Assembly (NCBI GenBank): GCA_963841715.1
Contig: CAWJDP010000005.1
Span: forward strand, 208,653-272,652
Direction: 5' to 3'
DNA length: 64,000 bases
Origin: DASPWW01 sp963841715
GTDB lineage: Bacteria; Actinomycetota; Thermoleophilia; Solirubrobacterales; 70-9
Below the pieces are notes generated by a model that saw only the letters and a list, made by a program, of their open reading frames with translations, searched no databases and had not been told where the DNA came from. Below, in pieces: positions 30,633 through 39,456 of the stretch (positions within the stretch are counted from its first letter, which is position 1; each line of letters starts with the position of its first letter). The position numbers and the translations under genes were made by a program.

Positions 30633-30944
30633 TCACGCATCAAACCGGGAGGCGTCGGCGGTCAGGCGAAGCCCCGCGATCCGACCCTCGCCGACGAGCT
30701 CCTCGAGCCGCGTGCGGAGCTCGTTCTGCATCAGATCGAGCTCCGATGCCCACGTCGCCGAGCGGCACGCGATCGTCACCACGCCGTCGCGTTCGCCGAC
30801 CGGCTGCGCCTCCGCCGCGATCGCCTCGCCGCATGCGCGCGGCCACGCGCTCTGAACCTCGGCGAGCAGCGTCCGCGGCGCGCTGGTCTCGATCACGCCG
30901 CGGAGCGCGGAGCCCGCGGGGCGGGGCGAGCGCCGGGAGCTCAC
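30633..30944 (-). CDS. DUF721 domain-containing protein
   Basis: 103 aa from GTG 30944, which overlaps the recF stop by 4 bp. The DUF721 (DciA-like) core is visible: LLAEVQSAWPRACGEAIAAEAQPVGERDG (cut), then VVTIACRSATWASELDLMQNEL and LVGEGRIAGLRL. In many bacteria DUF721/DciA proteins help load the replicative helicase; the location between recF and gyrB is the standard actinobacterial one. Confidence 0.88.
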   Translation of the reverse strand: MSSRRSPRPAGSALRGVIETSAPRTLLAEVQSAWPRACGEAIAAEAQPVGERDGVVTIACRSATWASELDLMQNELRTRLEELVGEGRIAGLRLTADASRFDA

Positions 30945-32032
30945 GCCGCCACCGCGGCGGGGCGAACGCCACCCTCGCGGACCTCGATCTCCGTGCGCTC
31001 GCACTTGTCCGGGAGCTGCGTCGGCTCGGTCGCGGTGATCAACGCCTGTCCCGAGGGGCCGAGCCGCTCGACCAGCGCCAGCCGACGGCTCGGGTCGAGC
31101 TCGCTCATCACGTCGTCGAGCAACATCAGCGGCTCCGTCCCGCGGGCCTCCAGCAGTCCCTCGCGCTCGGCGAACAGCAGCGCCAGCAGCGCCGTCCGCT
31201 GCTGGCCCTGTGAGCCGTAGCGGCGCAAGCGCGCGCCCGCCGAGCTTCAGCTCGAGCTCGTCGAGGTGCGGGCCGTGGCCCGAGAACCCGCGGTCGATGT
31301 CCGAGCCGCGCCGCTCGGCGAGCTCGGCCGCGAGCTCGTCGGCGTGGCCCTCGCTGCGCGGTGCGTAGCGAAGCAGCGCCTCGCCCTCCAGCCCGATCGC
31401 CGCGGCGAGCTCGGAGAAGCGCGGGGCGAGCAGCTCCGCCGCCTCGCGGCGGGCGACGATCAGCTCCGCACCCTCACGAGCGAGCTCGAGATCCCAGGCG
31501 TCGAGCGACGCGTCCGCCGCAGCGCCGGCCCGGATCCGCCCGAGGAGCGCGTTGCGCTGCGCGAGCGCGCGGCCGTAGCGGCGGCGGGTCTCGCCCCGCG
31601 CCGGCCACACCGCGGCGACGAAGCGGTCGAGGTGCGAGCGGCGCACGCTCGGCGGGCCCTTTACGAGCTCGAGCCGATCGGGGGAGAAGACGCCGACGGC
31701 CGGACGCAGCTCCGCCGCCCCGGACGCCGGGGGGAGCCGTCGACGAGCCGCTTTGCGCCCTCGTCGCGCGCGTAGGAGGCGAGGAAGCTCCGCGTCTCGG
31801 AGCCGTCGCGGACCTCGACCTCAGCCCGCGCCAGGCTCTCCCCGTAGGCGATCATCTCGCGCGCGTTCGAGGTCCGCCACGAGGCGCCGACGAGGCCGAA
31901 GTACAGCGCCTCGAGCAGGTTCGTCTTCCCGGCGCCGTTCGGGCCCCACAGGAGGCCGATCCCGGCAGGCAGCGCGACCTCAACCGCCGTGAGGTTGCGG
32001 AAGTCGCGGGCCTCCAGGCGCTCCGCGAACAC
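30941..32032 (-). CDS. recF: DNA replication and repair protein RecF, two frameshifts
   Basis: SMC-like ATPase that helps load RecA at gaps. Start MFAERLEARDFRNLTAVEVAL (cut), Walker A GPNGAGKTNLLEAL, then LVKGPPSVRRSHLD and, near the end, signature YGSQGQQRTALLALLFAE and Walker B LMLLDDVMSELD. Frame breaks lie at a six-G run near 31728-31735 and at a GC repeat near 31228; both are single-base indels that restore about 363 aa when corrected. Located between dnaN and the DUF721 gene. Confidence 0.92.
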
Positions 32033-32056
32033 GGGCCGGCCCGCCTCCCTCTCCCG

Positions 32057-33169
32057 CTACACGTTGAGCCGGATCGGCATCACGAGGTAGCTGAAGTCCT
32101 CGCGGCCGAGCGGGCGCAGCAGGCCGGGTCGAAGCGGGGAGGTGAGCCCGATCGTCAGCTCGTCGGCGTCGATGCTCTCGATCCCGGCGACGACGAACTC
32201 CGGATTGAACGCGATCTCGAGCGGCTCGCCGCTGAACGGGGCCGGCATCGCCTCGCTCGCGTCGCCGACCTCCGGCGTCTCCGCCGCGATCGTCAGCTCG
32301 CCCTCGGCGAACGCGAAGCGCAGCGGCGCGTTGCGCTGCGCGAGCTGGCTGATCCGCCGGGTCGTCTCCAGGAGCTCGTCGCGCGGAAGTCGCACCTCGT
32401 GCTCGAACGACTCGGGGAGCAGCTGGCGGTAGCTCGGGAACTGGCCCTCGATCAGCCGCGAGGAGAGCACGACATCGCCGGCCCGGAAAGCGACCTGGTT
32501 GCCGAGCAGCGCGATCTCGACGACGTCCGCGGCCTCGGCGGCCACGATCCGGCTGAGCTCGCGCATCGCCCGAGCCGGGATGTTGGCGTCGACCGCCTCC
32601 GGCACCGCGTCCTCGAGCTCGCTGTGCTTGACGCACAGCCGGTAGGAGTCGGTCGCGACCATCGTCAGCGTCTTCTCCTCCGCGGTCAGCAGCACGCCGG
32701 TGAGAATCGGTCGCACCTCGTCGCGCGAGGCCGCGCGTGCGACCCGCTCGATTGTGTCGGCAAACGCAATCGCCGGCAGCGTCAGCGCCGCGGCCTCGAA
32801 CTCCGGCAGCCGCGGGAAGTCCTCGGGCGGCAGCGTGCGGAGGTGGAACCGCGACTGGCCAGCGGTGAGCTCGACGTCACGCTGCTCGGCGCGGGTCGCA
32901 ATCGTTACGTCGCCGTCGGGCAGCGTGCGGACGACATCGACGAGCAGCCGGCCCGGTAGCAGCACGCTGCCCTCGTCGGAGACCTCACCCTCGATCGCGA
33001 GTGTGAGCCCGATCTCCATGTCCGTTGCGCGAACGCCGAGCTTGCCGTCACCTGCCGTCAGCAGGATCCCGCCAAGTGACGGCAGGGTGCTGCGGGCCGA
33101 GACGGCACGCCCGGCGATCTGAAGGCCCGAGAGGAGCCTGTCTTTGGATGTTGAGAACTTCAATGTCAT
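32057..33169 (-). CDS. dnaN: DNA polymerase III beta subunit (sliding clamp)
   Basis: Ring-shaped processivity clamp. The 370 aa from ATG 33169 (MTLKFSTSKDRLLSGLQIAG) match family length; the frame is open to an ATG at 33202, adding MSTPSTSLSDS, but those codons overlap the putative DnaA-box region and neither start has a good ribosome site. Landmarks are RSTLPSLGGILL, LRTLPPEDFPRLPE, RPILTGVLL, TDSYRLCVKHSEL and the C-terminal YLVMPIRL. Intact. Confidence 0.95.
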   Translation of the reverse strand: MTLKFSTSKDRLLSGLQIAGRAVSARSTLPSLGGILLTAGDGKLGVRATDMEIGLTLAIEGEVSDEGSVLLPGRLLVDVVRTLPDGDVTIATRAEQRDVELTAGQSRFHLRTLPPEDFPRLPEFEAAALTLPAIAFADTIERVARAASRDEVRPILTGVLLTAEEKTLTMVATDSYRLCVKHSELEDAVPEAVDANIPARAMRELSRIVAAEAADVVEIALLGNQVAFRAGDVVLSSRLIEGQFPSYRQLLPESFEHEVRLPRDELLETTRRISQLAQRNAPLRFAFAEGELTIAAETPEVGDASEAMPAPFSGEPLEIAFNPEFVVAGIESIDADELTIGLTSPLRPGLLRPLGREDFSYLVMPIRLNV

Positions 33170-33193
33170 CGAATCGCTAAGTGATGTTGATGG

Positions 33194-33286
33194 TGTGGAC
33201 ATCGGTTTATAAGGGCTCCGGAGGTTGACGGAAGCGGCTTGTATGGCTGTGGACCATCATCGTGGACAAGGTCTGGTCATGTGGAC
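33194..33286. other. Candidate oriC: cluster of GC-adapted DnaA boxes between dnaN and dnaA
   Basis: Four same-oriented YGTGGAC cores at 33194, 33248, 33261 and 33280 match the actinobacterial DnaA box TTGTCCACA (reverse complement TGTGGACAA) at 8, 8, 8 and 7 of 9 positions. An AT-richer patch (GGTTTATAAG) lies between the first two. The last box falls in the end of the dnaA reading frame. The dnaA-dnaN spacer is the usual actinobacterial origin, though this one is short. Confidence 0.6.
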
Positions 33287-34641
33287 GGCTTCGTCGAGGC
33301 GCTGCCTTTCGCTGTGGGATGGAGAAGGGCGCGGACATCGGCGGCCTGAGTCTCGAGCCCGGATCCGGGTTCGAGCGCTGTGTTGATTCGGCGAATCGCG
33401 TGCAGCACGGTCGAGTGATCGCGATGGAAGGCGCGGGCGATTTGGGCGAGCGGTTGGTCGGTGAGCTCACGCGAGAGGTACATGGCGAGCTGGCGGGCGC
33501 GCGCGACCCGCGGCGTGCGGCGCGTGGAGAGAAGCTCATCACGAGAAAGATGAAGCACGGCGCAGACAGCCTCCTGGATTGCCTCGACGCTTGGCGCGTC
33601 GTCTCCCGACGGTGTTGTCGCGCCGGGTGCGCGTGACGCGATCGCTTCGTCGATCAGGGCCGCGTCGACCGGTCGGCGCGTAAGCGATGCGATCGCGGTC
33701 ACGCGCGTGAGCGCGCCTTCGAGTCGGCGGACGTTGCTCGGGACCCGGACCGCGAGTTCGCGCAGCGCGTCGGGCGGGAGCTCGGCGAAGGGGCCGTCGG
33801 TGACGAGCCGCCACAGCAATGTCATTCGCGCGCGGAGATCCGGCGCGCGGAGCTCGGCGCACAGGCCCCACTCAAAGCGGTCGCGGAGCCGTTCGGCGAG
33901 CCGCGAGAGCTCGTGCGGGGGCCGGTCGCTCGTGAGCACGATCTGGTGCCCGGCTTCGTGGAGGGCGTTGAAGGTGTGGAAGAACTCCTCCTCGGTCCGC
34001 GCCTTGTCCTCGAGGAACTGGACGTCGTCGATCAGCAGCACGTCGACGTCGCGGTGGCGGTGCTTGAACGCGTCGGCGCCGGAGCGGCGGATCGCGGTCA
34101 CGAACTCGTCCGTGAACCGCTCGCCGGTCGTCAGCCGCACGCGGAGGCCGGGGTGGTGGCGTTGCAGGTAGGCGGCAATCGCGCCGAGCAGGTGGGTCTT
34201 GCCGAGCCCCGGCGCGCCGTGAAGGAAGAGCGGGTTGTAGGACTCGCCCGGGAGCTCGGCGACCGCGAGCGCGGCCGCGTGCGCGAAGCGGTTCGCGTCC
34301 CCGATCACGAAGCGCTCGAAGCTGTGCCCGGGGTTGAGCGGCGGGTCCTGCTCCGCCTCGGAAGCGGGCCGGGAGCGGGCGGCCTCGCCGGCGACGAGGG
34401 CGATCTCGGTCAGCGACGGGGTGTACTTGCGAAGCGCGGCACGGATTCGGGCCCCGTAGCGGCGGTCGACCCATGAGCGGATCGTGGGTGGGGCCTGGAG
34501 GTAGAGCGTGGACCCGCGCGAGCCAACGACGCGGAGCGGCTCGAGCCAGAGGTCGAACGTCGACGACGGGAACGATGCCTTGAGCTCTTCGCGAACCCGC
34601 TGCCAGATCTCGGCAAGGTCTTCGCTCACGGCATCGGGCAC
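33277..34641 (-). CDS. dnaA: Chromosomal replication initiator DnaA
   Basis: AAA+ initiator that binds DnaA boxes and opens oriC. 454 aa, intact. Domain I begins MPDAVSEDLAEIWQRVREEL. The AAA+ domain has Walker A HGAPGLGKTHLL (about 141-152), Walker B VDVLLIDDVQFLEDKART and the sensor/arginine region LRDRFEWGLCAEL. Domain IV carries the DNA-binding signature FHRDHSTVLHAIRRI. Domain II is very short. Divergent from rpmH, with the origin candidate at its 3' end. Confidence 0.97.
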   Translation of the reverse strand: MPDAVSEDLAEIWQRVREELKASFPSSTFDLWLEPLRVVGSRGSTLYLQAPPTIRSWVDRRYGARIRAALRKYTPSLTEIALVAGEAARSRPASEAEQDPPLNPGHSFERFVIGDANRFAHAAALAVAELPGESYNPLFLHGAPGLGKTHLLGAIAAYLQRHHPGLRVRLTTGERFTDEFVTAIRRSGADAFKHRHRDVDVLLIDDVQFLEDKARTEEEFFHTFNALHEAGHQIVLTSDRPPHELSRLAERLRDRFEWGLCAELRAPDLRARMTLLWRLVTDGPFAELPPDALRELAVRVPSNVRRLEGALTRVTAIASLTRRPVDAALIDEAIASRAPGATTPSGDDAPSVEAIQEAVCAVLHLSRDELLSTRRTPRVARARQLAMYLSRELTDQPLAQIARAFHRDHSTVLHAIRRINTALEPGSGLETQAADVRALLHPTAKGSASTKPST

Positions 34642-34948
34642 CGTGCCGCACTCCTCTCATCGTAGGTCGGGATCGCCCCGCGTCTCCGCCGCGCTGTCCC
34701 GCCTCGCGACGGTCGGGCTCCGGGGCGGCGACTATAACGCCGGGCGTAGAGCCCGGAGCATGCTCGCGCGCGGCCAGCGCGCATTTCGCGGGAAGAATCA
34801 CCCGGGTCTCCTCCGCTTCGCGTCCGGGACCCGGGGAACGCGGTCTGGCCCTTCTCGTGTGGTGGACGCCGGCGGCTGGGGCGCGCGTATACTGGCGGAC
34901 CCCTGACCCTCGCCCGAGCCGTGGTTCCGAGGCGGAGGACCTCCATCG
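34642..34948. other. dnaA-rpmH intergenic region
   Basis: About 300 bp without a gene, between divergent dnaA and rpmH. It holds a sigma70-like -10 TATACT (34888-34893), two GC hairpins (CCCGGGTC / GACCCGGG around a 19-nt loop at 34801-34835, and GCGCGC / GCGCGC at about 34768-34786) and a 21-bp sequence also found at 50943-50963. No DnaA box was seen, so the origin is placed on the other side of dnaA. Confidence 0.55.
34888..34893 (+). promoter_or_regulatory. -10 element upstream of rpmH
   Basis: TATACT in an otherwise GC-rich stretch, 56 nt before the rpmH ATG; a TGGAC-containing -35-like region lies about 19-20 nt upstream, which is longer than ideal. Probable promoter for the rpmH-rnpA-yidD-yidC-jag-rsmG run. 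Confidence 0.5.
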
Positions 34949-35083
34949 ATGAAGCGGACCTATCAGCCGAAGAAGCGCAAGCGCGCACGGACGCACGGCT
35001 TCCGGGCGCGGATGCGGACGCGCGGCGGACGCCAGGTACTGAAGCGCCGCCGGCGCAAGGGCCGCAAGCGTCTCACCCCGTAG
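34949..35083 (+). CDS. rpmH: 50S ribosomal protein L34
   Basis: 44-aa, highly basic ribosomal protein of the large subunit. It reads MKRTYQPKKRKRARTHGFRA and ends RRRRKGRKRLTP, the full L34 pattern. The ATG at 34949 lies 7 nt after a GGAGG. It is followed 2 bp later by rnpA. Confidence 0.97.
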   Translation: MKRTYQPKKRKRARTHGFRARMRTRGGRQVLKRRRRKGRKRLTP

Positions 35084-35085
35084 CG

Positions 35086-35475
35086 ATGGCCGGGAGACAA
35101 CGTCGGCGAGGGCGCCTGTCGCGGAGCGGCGATTTCGATCGCGCGTACCGCGACGGCCGCTCGCACTCGAACCGCTACCTGGTCGTGTACGCGTTCCCGC
35201 GCCCCGACGGCGACGTCGACGGTGAGAGCGTTCGGCTGGGGATCTCAGTCGGGCGCAGGCTCGGCAAGGCGGTGCAGCGCAACAGGATCAAGCGGCTGCT
35301 GAGGGAGGCGTTCTGGGCGCTCGCCGACCGGCTCCCGCCCCAGCACGACTTCGTCATCGTCGCCCGCCCCGACGTCGCCGAGGTTGCCCAACGCGACGGC
35401 GTCGACGGGATCCGCGCCTGCCTCGACGACGTGATCCGGGACGGCGGCCTGGCACGCATGAACCGTAAAACGTGA
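35086..35475 (+). CDS. rnpA: Ribonuclease P protein component
   Basis: Protein subunit of RNase P for tRNA 5' maturation; 129 aa. LSRSGDFDRAYRDGRSHSNR, then VRLGISVGRRLGKAVQRNRIKRL (cut at the RNR motif) and HDFVIVARPDVAE are the family signature. ATG 35086 is 2 bp after rpmH; the stop overlaps the GTG of yidD (GTGA). Confidence 0.95.
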   Translation: MAGRQRRRGRLSRSGDFDRAYRDGRSHSNRYLVVYAFPRPDGDVDGESVRLGISVGRRLGKAVQRNRIKRLLREAFWALADRLPPQHDFVIVARPDVAEVAQRDGVDGIRACLDDVIRDGGLARMNRKT

Positions 35476-35795
35476 AACGCCCCCTGCTCTATCTGCTCGG
35501 CCTCTACAGCCGATTCGTCTCGCCCGCGCTTCCGCGCCGGTGCAAGTACGAGCCGACGTGCTCGGCTTACGCGGCCGGGGCGATTCGCGAGCTCGGCGTG
35601 ATCCGCGGCTCGATCCTCGCGCTGTGGAGGCTCGCGCGCTGCAACCCGTTCAGCCACGGCGGCTACGACCCCGTCGCGGCGCGGACGATCTTCAAGGATT
35701 CGCACACGCGGCGACAGCGGACAGGGGAACGAGCGAGCGTGGCCGGCGCTGAGTCGAGTCGCGAGCGAGCGAGCGCAGAGCGGGTCGCCGGATGA
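35472..35795 (+). CDS. yidD: Membrane protein insertion efficiency factor YidD
   Basis: Small protein that assists YidC-dependent insertion; 107 aa. Core motif: LYSRFVSPALPRRCKYEPTC then SAYAAGAIRELG and RLARCNPFSHGGYDP, with the conserved Cys residues. The last 35 or so residues are a charged Arg/Ser/Glu extension beyond the usual family end. Start GTG 35472 overlaps rnpA; the stop overlaps yidC. Confidence 0.93.
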   Translation: MKRPLLYLLGLYSRFVSPALPRRCKYEPTCSAYAAGAIRELGVIRGSILALWRLARCNPFSHGGYDPVAARTIFKDSHTRRQRTGERASVAGAESSRERASAERVAG

Positions 35796-36550
35796 TTCCG
35801 ATCGCCCTGCTCCCCGTCCTCGACCAGCTCGCGCACCTCGCGAACGATGTCCTCGTATGGCTCCACGACACCATCGGGCTCGAGTGGGGCGTCGCGATCA
35901 TCGTGCTGACGTTCCTGACGCGGTTGCTGATCCTGCCGCTGTCGATGAAGCAGATCCGCTCGATGCGCGCGCTCCAGGCGCACCAGCCGGAGATCAAGAA
36001 GATCCAGGCGCAGTACAAGGACGATCGGCAGCGCCTCCAGCGCGAGCTGATGGCCTTCTACCAGGAGAACCAGATCAACCCGTTCGCCTCCTGCATTCCG
36101 CTGCTGCTCCAGCTCCCGGTCTTCCTCGCGCTCTACTACGCGCTGCGCAGCTTCCTCCCGCATGAGGTCTGCACCGGCGGGGCGACCGACTGCCCGGCGG
36201 CGAGCTTCCTGTTCATCCCCAGCCTGCTCGAGGCGGCGACGGGCGCGGTGCTCGTCGTGCTGATCGTCCTCTACGTCGGGACGCAGCTCGGAGCCGGGCT
36301 CGTGATGTCGGCGTCGAGCGATCGCCAGCAGCGGCTGATGATGATGGCTCTACCCGTCGTCTTCGTCCCGATCATCATCAACTTCCCCGCCGGGCTCGTC
36401 GTCTACTGGATCACGACCAACGTCTGGACGCTCGGCCAGCAGTTCGTCGTCAAGCAGGTCGCCCCGCCGCCACCCGGGCCGACGCCCGAGGAGGTGGAGG
36501 CCGCGAAGGCCCCGCCGCCGCCGCCGCGGAAGCGCAAGCGACGCCGCTGA
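35792..36550 (+). CDS. yidC: YidC/Oxa1 family membrane protein insertase
   Basis: Inserts and folds membrane proteins with or without Sec. 252 aa of the short Gram-positive type. Landmarks are LEWGVAIIVLTFLTRLLILP (cut), the cytoplasmic hairpin SMKQIRSMRALQAHQPEIKK (cut) with the groove Arg upstream, NPFASCIPLLLQLPVFLALY (cut) and INFPAGLVVYWITTNVW. The basic Pro-rich C-terminus (PPPPPRKRKRRR) probably binds ribosomes. TGATG junction with jag. Confidence 0.95.
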   Translation: MIPIALLPVLDQLAHLANDVLVWLHDTIGLEWGVAIIVLTFLTRLLILPLSMKQIRSMRALQAHQPEIKKIQAQYKDDRQRLQRELMAFYQENQINPFASCIPLLLQLPVFLALYYALRSFLPHEVCTGGATDCPAASFLFIPSLLEAATGAVLVVLIVLYVGTQLGAGLVMSASSDRQQRLMMMALPVVFVPIIINFPAGLVVYWITTNVWTLGQQFVVKQVAPPPPGPTPEEVEAAKAPPPPPRKRKRRR

Positions 36551-37032
36551 TGGCGCCCGTCGAGGAGATCCCGGCCGAGGCCGGCGACCGCGTTCGCATC
36601 GTCCTCGAGCGCGTTCTCGAGGCGCTCGAGATCGACGGCGACGTCGCGATCGACGAGGACGACGAGGAGATCGCGGCGAGCATCGACGGCGACGACCTCG
36701 GGATCCTGATCGGGCGGCGCGGTCAGACGATCGACGCGATCCAGGTGCTCTGCTACCGGGTCGCATACCGAGGTGAGACCGGCGACCGCAAGCGGATCAG
36801 CGTCGACGCCGCCGGCTATCGCGAGCGCCGCCGCGACATCCTCGAGCGTCAGGCCGACCAGGCCGCCGAGGACGCGCTGAGGGCGTCGCGCCCGATCGAC
36901 CTCGAGCCGATGAGCGCGCAGGAGCGGCGGATCGTCCACAACCACCTCGCCGAGCGCTCCGGAGTCGAGACGTACAGCGAGGGCGACGAACCCGAGCGCT
37001 GGGTCGTCGTCGCGCCGCTGGTCGCGGGGTGA
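36550..37032 (+). CDS. jag: Jag/KhpB family RNA-binding protein (KH + R3H)
   Basis: 160-aa RNA-binding protein linked to cell elongation control. A KH-II domain with GILIGRRGQTIDAIQVLCYR and a C-terminal R3H domain (PMSAQERRIVHNHLAE) are present. The N-terminal Jag_N domain of firmicute homologues is absent. It sits between yidC and rsmG in the conserved order, with overlapping starts and stops on both sides. Confidence 0.93.
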   Translation: MAPVEEIPAEAGDRVRIVLERVLEALEIDGDVAIDEDDEEIAASIDGDDLGILIGRRGQTIDAIQVLCYRVAYRGETGDRKRISVDAAGYRERRRDILERQADQAAEDALRASRPIDLEPMSAQERRIVHNHLAERSGVETYSEGDEPERWVVVAPLVAG

Positions 37033-37751
37033 CGCCGGCCCGGCCTGTGGCGGCCGGAGATCCAACCCAGCGCCTCGCCCCGCAGGCGCGGGAGCGGGTC
37101 ACGCGCCTCGTCGAGCTGCTCGCGGGCGACCCGACCGCGCCGAGCTCGGTCCGCGAGCCGCGGGACGCCTGGCGGGTGCATGTCGCCGACAGCCTCACCG
37201 GGCTCAGCTTCGACGAGCTCGCGGCGGCGGGGCGGATCGCCGACGTCGGCGCCGGCGCCGGGCTCCCGGGCCTCGTGCTCGCGGCGGCGCTGCCCGATGC
37301 GCGCGTCGATCTCGTCGAGTCGGTGGGACGCAAGTGCGACTTTGCCCGCCGCGCGATCGACGCCATGGGCCTCGACAACGCCACCGTCGCCTGCGAGCGC
37401 TCCGAGGAGCTGGCCGCGGGTGGCGGGCGCGAGGGCTACGACGCGGTCACGGCGCGCGCGGTTGGGCGCCTGGCGACGCTTGCCGAGCTCGCCTCGCCGC
37501 TGCTTCGCGACGCAGGGGTACTCGTCGCCTGGAAGGGAAGGCGCGACCCCGCCGAGGAGTCGGAGCTCGAGCGCGCGGCCGAGCGGGTCGCGATGCGCCC
37601 CCTCGAGATCCGCTGGGTGGGGCCGTATGCGGGCAGCCGCAACCGCCATCTGCACCTGATGCGCAAGCAAGGACCGACCCCGTCCGAGCTCCCGCGCCGC
37701 GCGGGAGTCGCGAAGAAGCGCCCCTTCGGCGCGGCCCGGACCCCGGCCTAG
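37029..37751 (+). CDS. rsmG: 16S rRNA (guanine(527)-N7)-methyltransferase
   Basis: SAM-dependent methyltransferase modifying G527 of 16S rRNA; loss gives streptomycin resistance in other bacteria. 240 aa from GTG 37029. Motifs: VHVADSLTGL, the SAM loop IADVGAGAGLPGLVLAAALP, VESVGRKCDFARRA and VTARAVGRLATLAELASPLL. The C-terminal basic tail (RRAGVAKKRPFG) is usual. The mnmE and mnmG genes found beside it in many bacteria are absent here. Confidence 0.94.
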   Translation: MTPARPVAAGDPTQRLAPQARERVTRLVELLAGDPTAPSSVREPRDAWRVHVADSLTGLSFDELAAAGRIADVGAGAGLPGLVLAAALPDARVDLVESVGRKCDFARRAIDAMGLDNATVACERSEELAAGGGREGYDAVTARAVGRLATLAELASPLLRDAGVLVAWKGRRDPAEESELERAAERVAMRPLEIRWVGPYAGSRNRHLHLMRKQGPTPSELPRRAGVAKKRPFGAARTPA

Positions 37752-37826
37752 GCTTTACTTCCGCTGTCACGCTGCCTACTGTCCGGCCTGCCGCTCGGCT
37801 GGCGCCGTGCCCTGGATCGAGATCGA

Positions 37827-38585
37827 ATGGGAACCGTCTACGCGATCGCAAACCAGAAGGGTGGAGTCGGGAAGACGACCACCGCCGTGAACATGGGCGC
37901 CTGCGTGGCCGCGGGCGGCCACCAGACGCTGATCTGCGACCTCGACCAGCAGGCAAACGCCACCGTTGCGTTGGGGGTCGAGCGCGACATCTCGCCGTCC
38001 TCGTATGACTGCCTGACCGGGGAGGTCTCGGTTGCCGAGGCGGCGCGGCCGGCGGGGCCGGACAACCTCTGGGTCGTCCCCGGCCATCGCGACCTCGCGG
38101 GCGCCGCGGTCGAGCTGCCGCGAATCGATGGGTCGGAGAAGCGCCTGCGCGATATGCTCGGCCCGGTGCGCGAGCGCTTCGAGTGCACGCTGCTCGACTG
38201 CCCGCCCTCGCTCGGCCCCGTGACCGTGAACGCGCTTGTTGCCGCCGACCGCGTGATCGTCCCCGTCCAGGCGGAGTACCTCGCGCTCGAGGGGCTGGTT
38301 CAGTTCCTCGACACGGTGCAGCTGATTCGCCGCGAGATGAACCCGAAGCTCGAGATCTCGGGGATCCTGCTGACGATGGCCGACGAGCGCACGAGGCTCT
38401 CCCAGGACGTCGAGCACGAGCTCCGCGACCACTTCCCGAAGCTCGTCTTCAAGACCGTGATCCCGCGCAACGTTCGCCTCGCCGAGGCGCCCAGCTACGG
38501 AGAGCCGGTCCTCGATCACGCCCCCGACTCCCCGGGCTCGATGGCGTACCGCGAGCTCGCGAAGGAGCTGGTCGACGGTGGCTGA
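37827..38585 (+). CDS. parA: Chromosome partitioning ATPase ParA
   Basis: Walker-type ATPase (Soj) that moves ParB-origin complexes. 252 aa: deviant Walker A KGGVGKTTTAVN (11-22) with the signature Lys, CDLDQQANATVALG, LLDCPPSLGPVTVNAL, and the C-terminal VIPRNVRLAEAPSYGEPVLD (cut). The separate short N-terminal leader seen in some ParAs is lacking. parB follows 2 bp later. Confidence 0.95.
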   Translation: MGTVYAIANQKGGVGKTTTAVNMGACVAAGGHQTLICDLDQQANATVALGVERDISPSSYDCLTGEVSVAEAARPAGPDNLWVVPGHRDLAGAAVELPRIDGSEKRLRDMLGPVRERFECTLLDCPPSLGPVTVNALVAADRVIVPVQAEYLALEGLVQFLDTVQLIRREMNPKLEISGILLTMADERTRLSQDVEHELRDHFPKLVFKTVIPRNVRLAEAPSYGEPVLDHAPDSPGSMAYRELAKELVDGG

Positions 38586-38587
38586 TC

Positions 38588-39439
38588 ATGGCTAAGCGAG
38601 GCATGGGTCGCGGGCTCTCCGCGATCCTCCCCGAGAGCGCCGCGGACGCGGATCTGCGCGAGCTGCCGCTCGACGCGATCAAGCCGAACCCGTCGCAGCC
38701 GCGGACCCGGTTCGACTCCGGTTCGATCGCCGAGCTCGCGCGCTCGATCGAGGTCGCGGGGGTGATCCAGCCGGTGATCGTGCGGCCGCTCGATGACGGC
38801 AGCTACGAGCTGATCGCCGGCGAGCGCCGCTGGCGCGCGGCGCAGGAGGCGGGCCTCGACCGGCTCCCGGCGCTCGTCCGCGACCAGGGCGAGACCGAGC
38901 GCCTGCAGACGGCGCTGATCGAGAACATGGCGCGCGAGGACCTGAACCCGATCGACGAGGCGCGCGCGTGTGCGGCGCTGGTCGAGGACCTCGGCCTCAG
39001 CAAGGAGGAGATCGCGCGCCGGCTCGGTCGCACCCGCCCCTCGATCTCGAACCTGATCCGGATCCTCGACCTCCCGGACGAGGCGATCGGGCTGCTCGCC
39101 GACGGCGAGCTCAGCGAGGGCCACGGCCGCGCGATCCTCCAGGCGCGCGGCCAGGACGCGCGCCGCCGGCTCGCCCGCGGCGCGGCCGAGTACGGGTGGT
39201 CTGTGCGCGAGACCGAGCGCAAGGCGAAGCAGTCCTCGGGGAAGCGCAAGCCGGCCCGGCGCAGGGGCGGATCGAGCGCGGACGAGCGCGACGCGATCGC
39301 CGGAGCGGAGGACGCGCTCGAGGCCGCGATCGGTCACGACGTCCGCGTCCGCGTCGCCGGAAGCGGGATCAAGGCCGAACTGGTGTTCGACGACGTCGAC
39401 GAGCTGATCGCGCTCGCGCGGCGGCTCGCGCGCCGCTGA
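38588..39439 (+). CDS. parB: Chromosome partitioning protein ParB
   Basis: CTP-dependent parS-binding clamp. 283 aa from ATG 38588: conserved start RGMGRGLSAILPE for ParA contact, IKPNPSQPRT, the CTP-binding AGERRWRA (77-84), LIENMAREDLNPIDEA, the helix-turn-helix GLSKEEIARRLGRTRPSISN (cut) and a C-terminal dimerisation domain. A basic linker (KRKPARRRGG) precedes the C-terminal domain. No perfect parS site was found in the window by eye. Confidence 0.95.
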   Translation: MAKRGMGRGLSAILPESAADADLRELPLDAIKPNPSQPRTRFDSGSIAELARSIEVAGVIQPVIVRPLDDGSYELIAGERRWRAAQEAGLDRLPALVRDQGETERLQTALIENMAREDLNPIDEARACAALVEDLGLSKEEIARRLGRTRPSISNLIRILDLPDEAIGLLADGELSEGHGRAILQARGQDARRRLARGAAEYGWSVRETERKAKQSSGKRKPARRRGGSSADERDAIAGAEDALEAAIGHDVRVRVAGSGIKAELVFDDVDELIALARRLARR

Positions 39440-39456
39440 AAACCCGGCGGCTTCCC

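Noticed and set aside
35464..35479. Half of a parS-like palindrome (ACGTGAAAC) at the rnpA-yidD junction
   Set aside because: Only one arm matches the 16-bp parS consensus; the left arm does not, and the bases are constrained by the overlapping coding ends.
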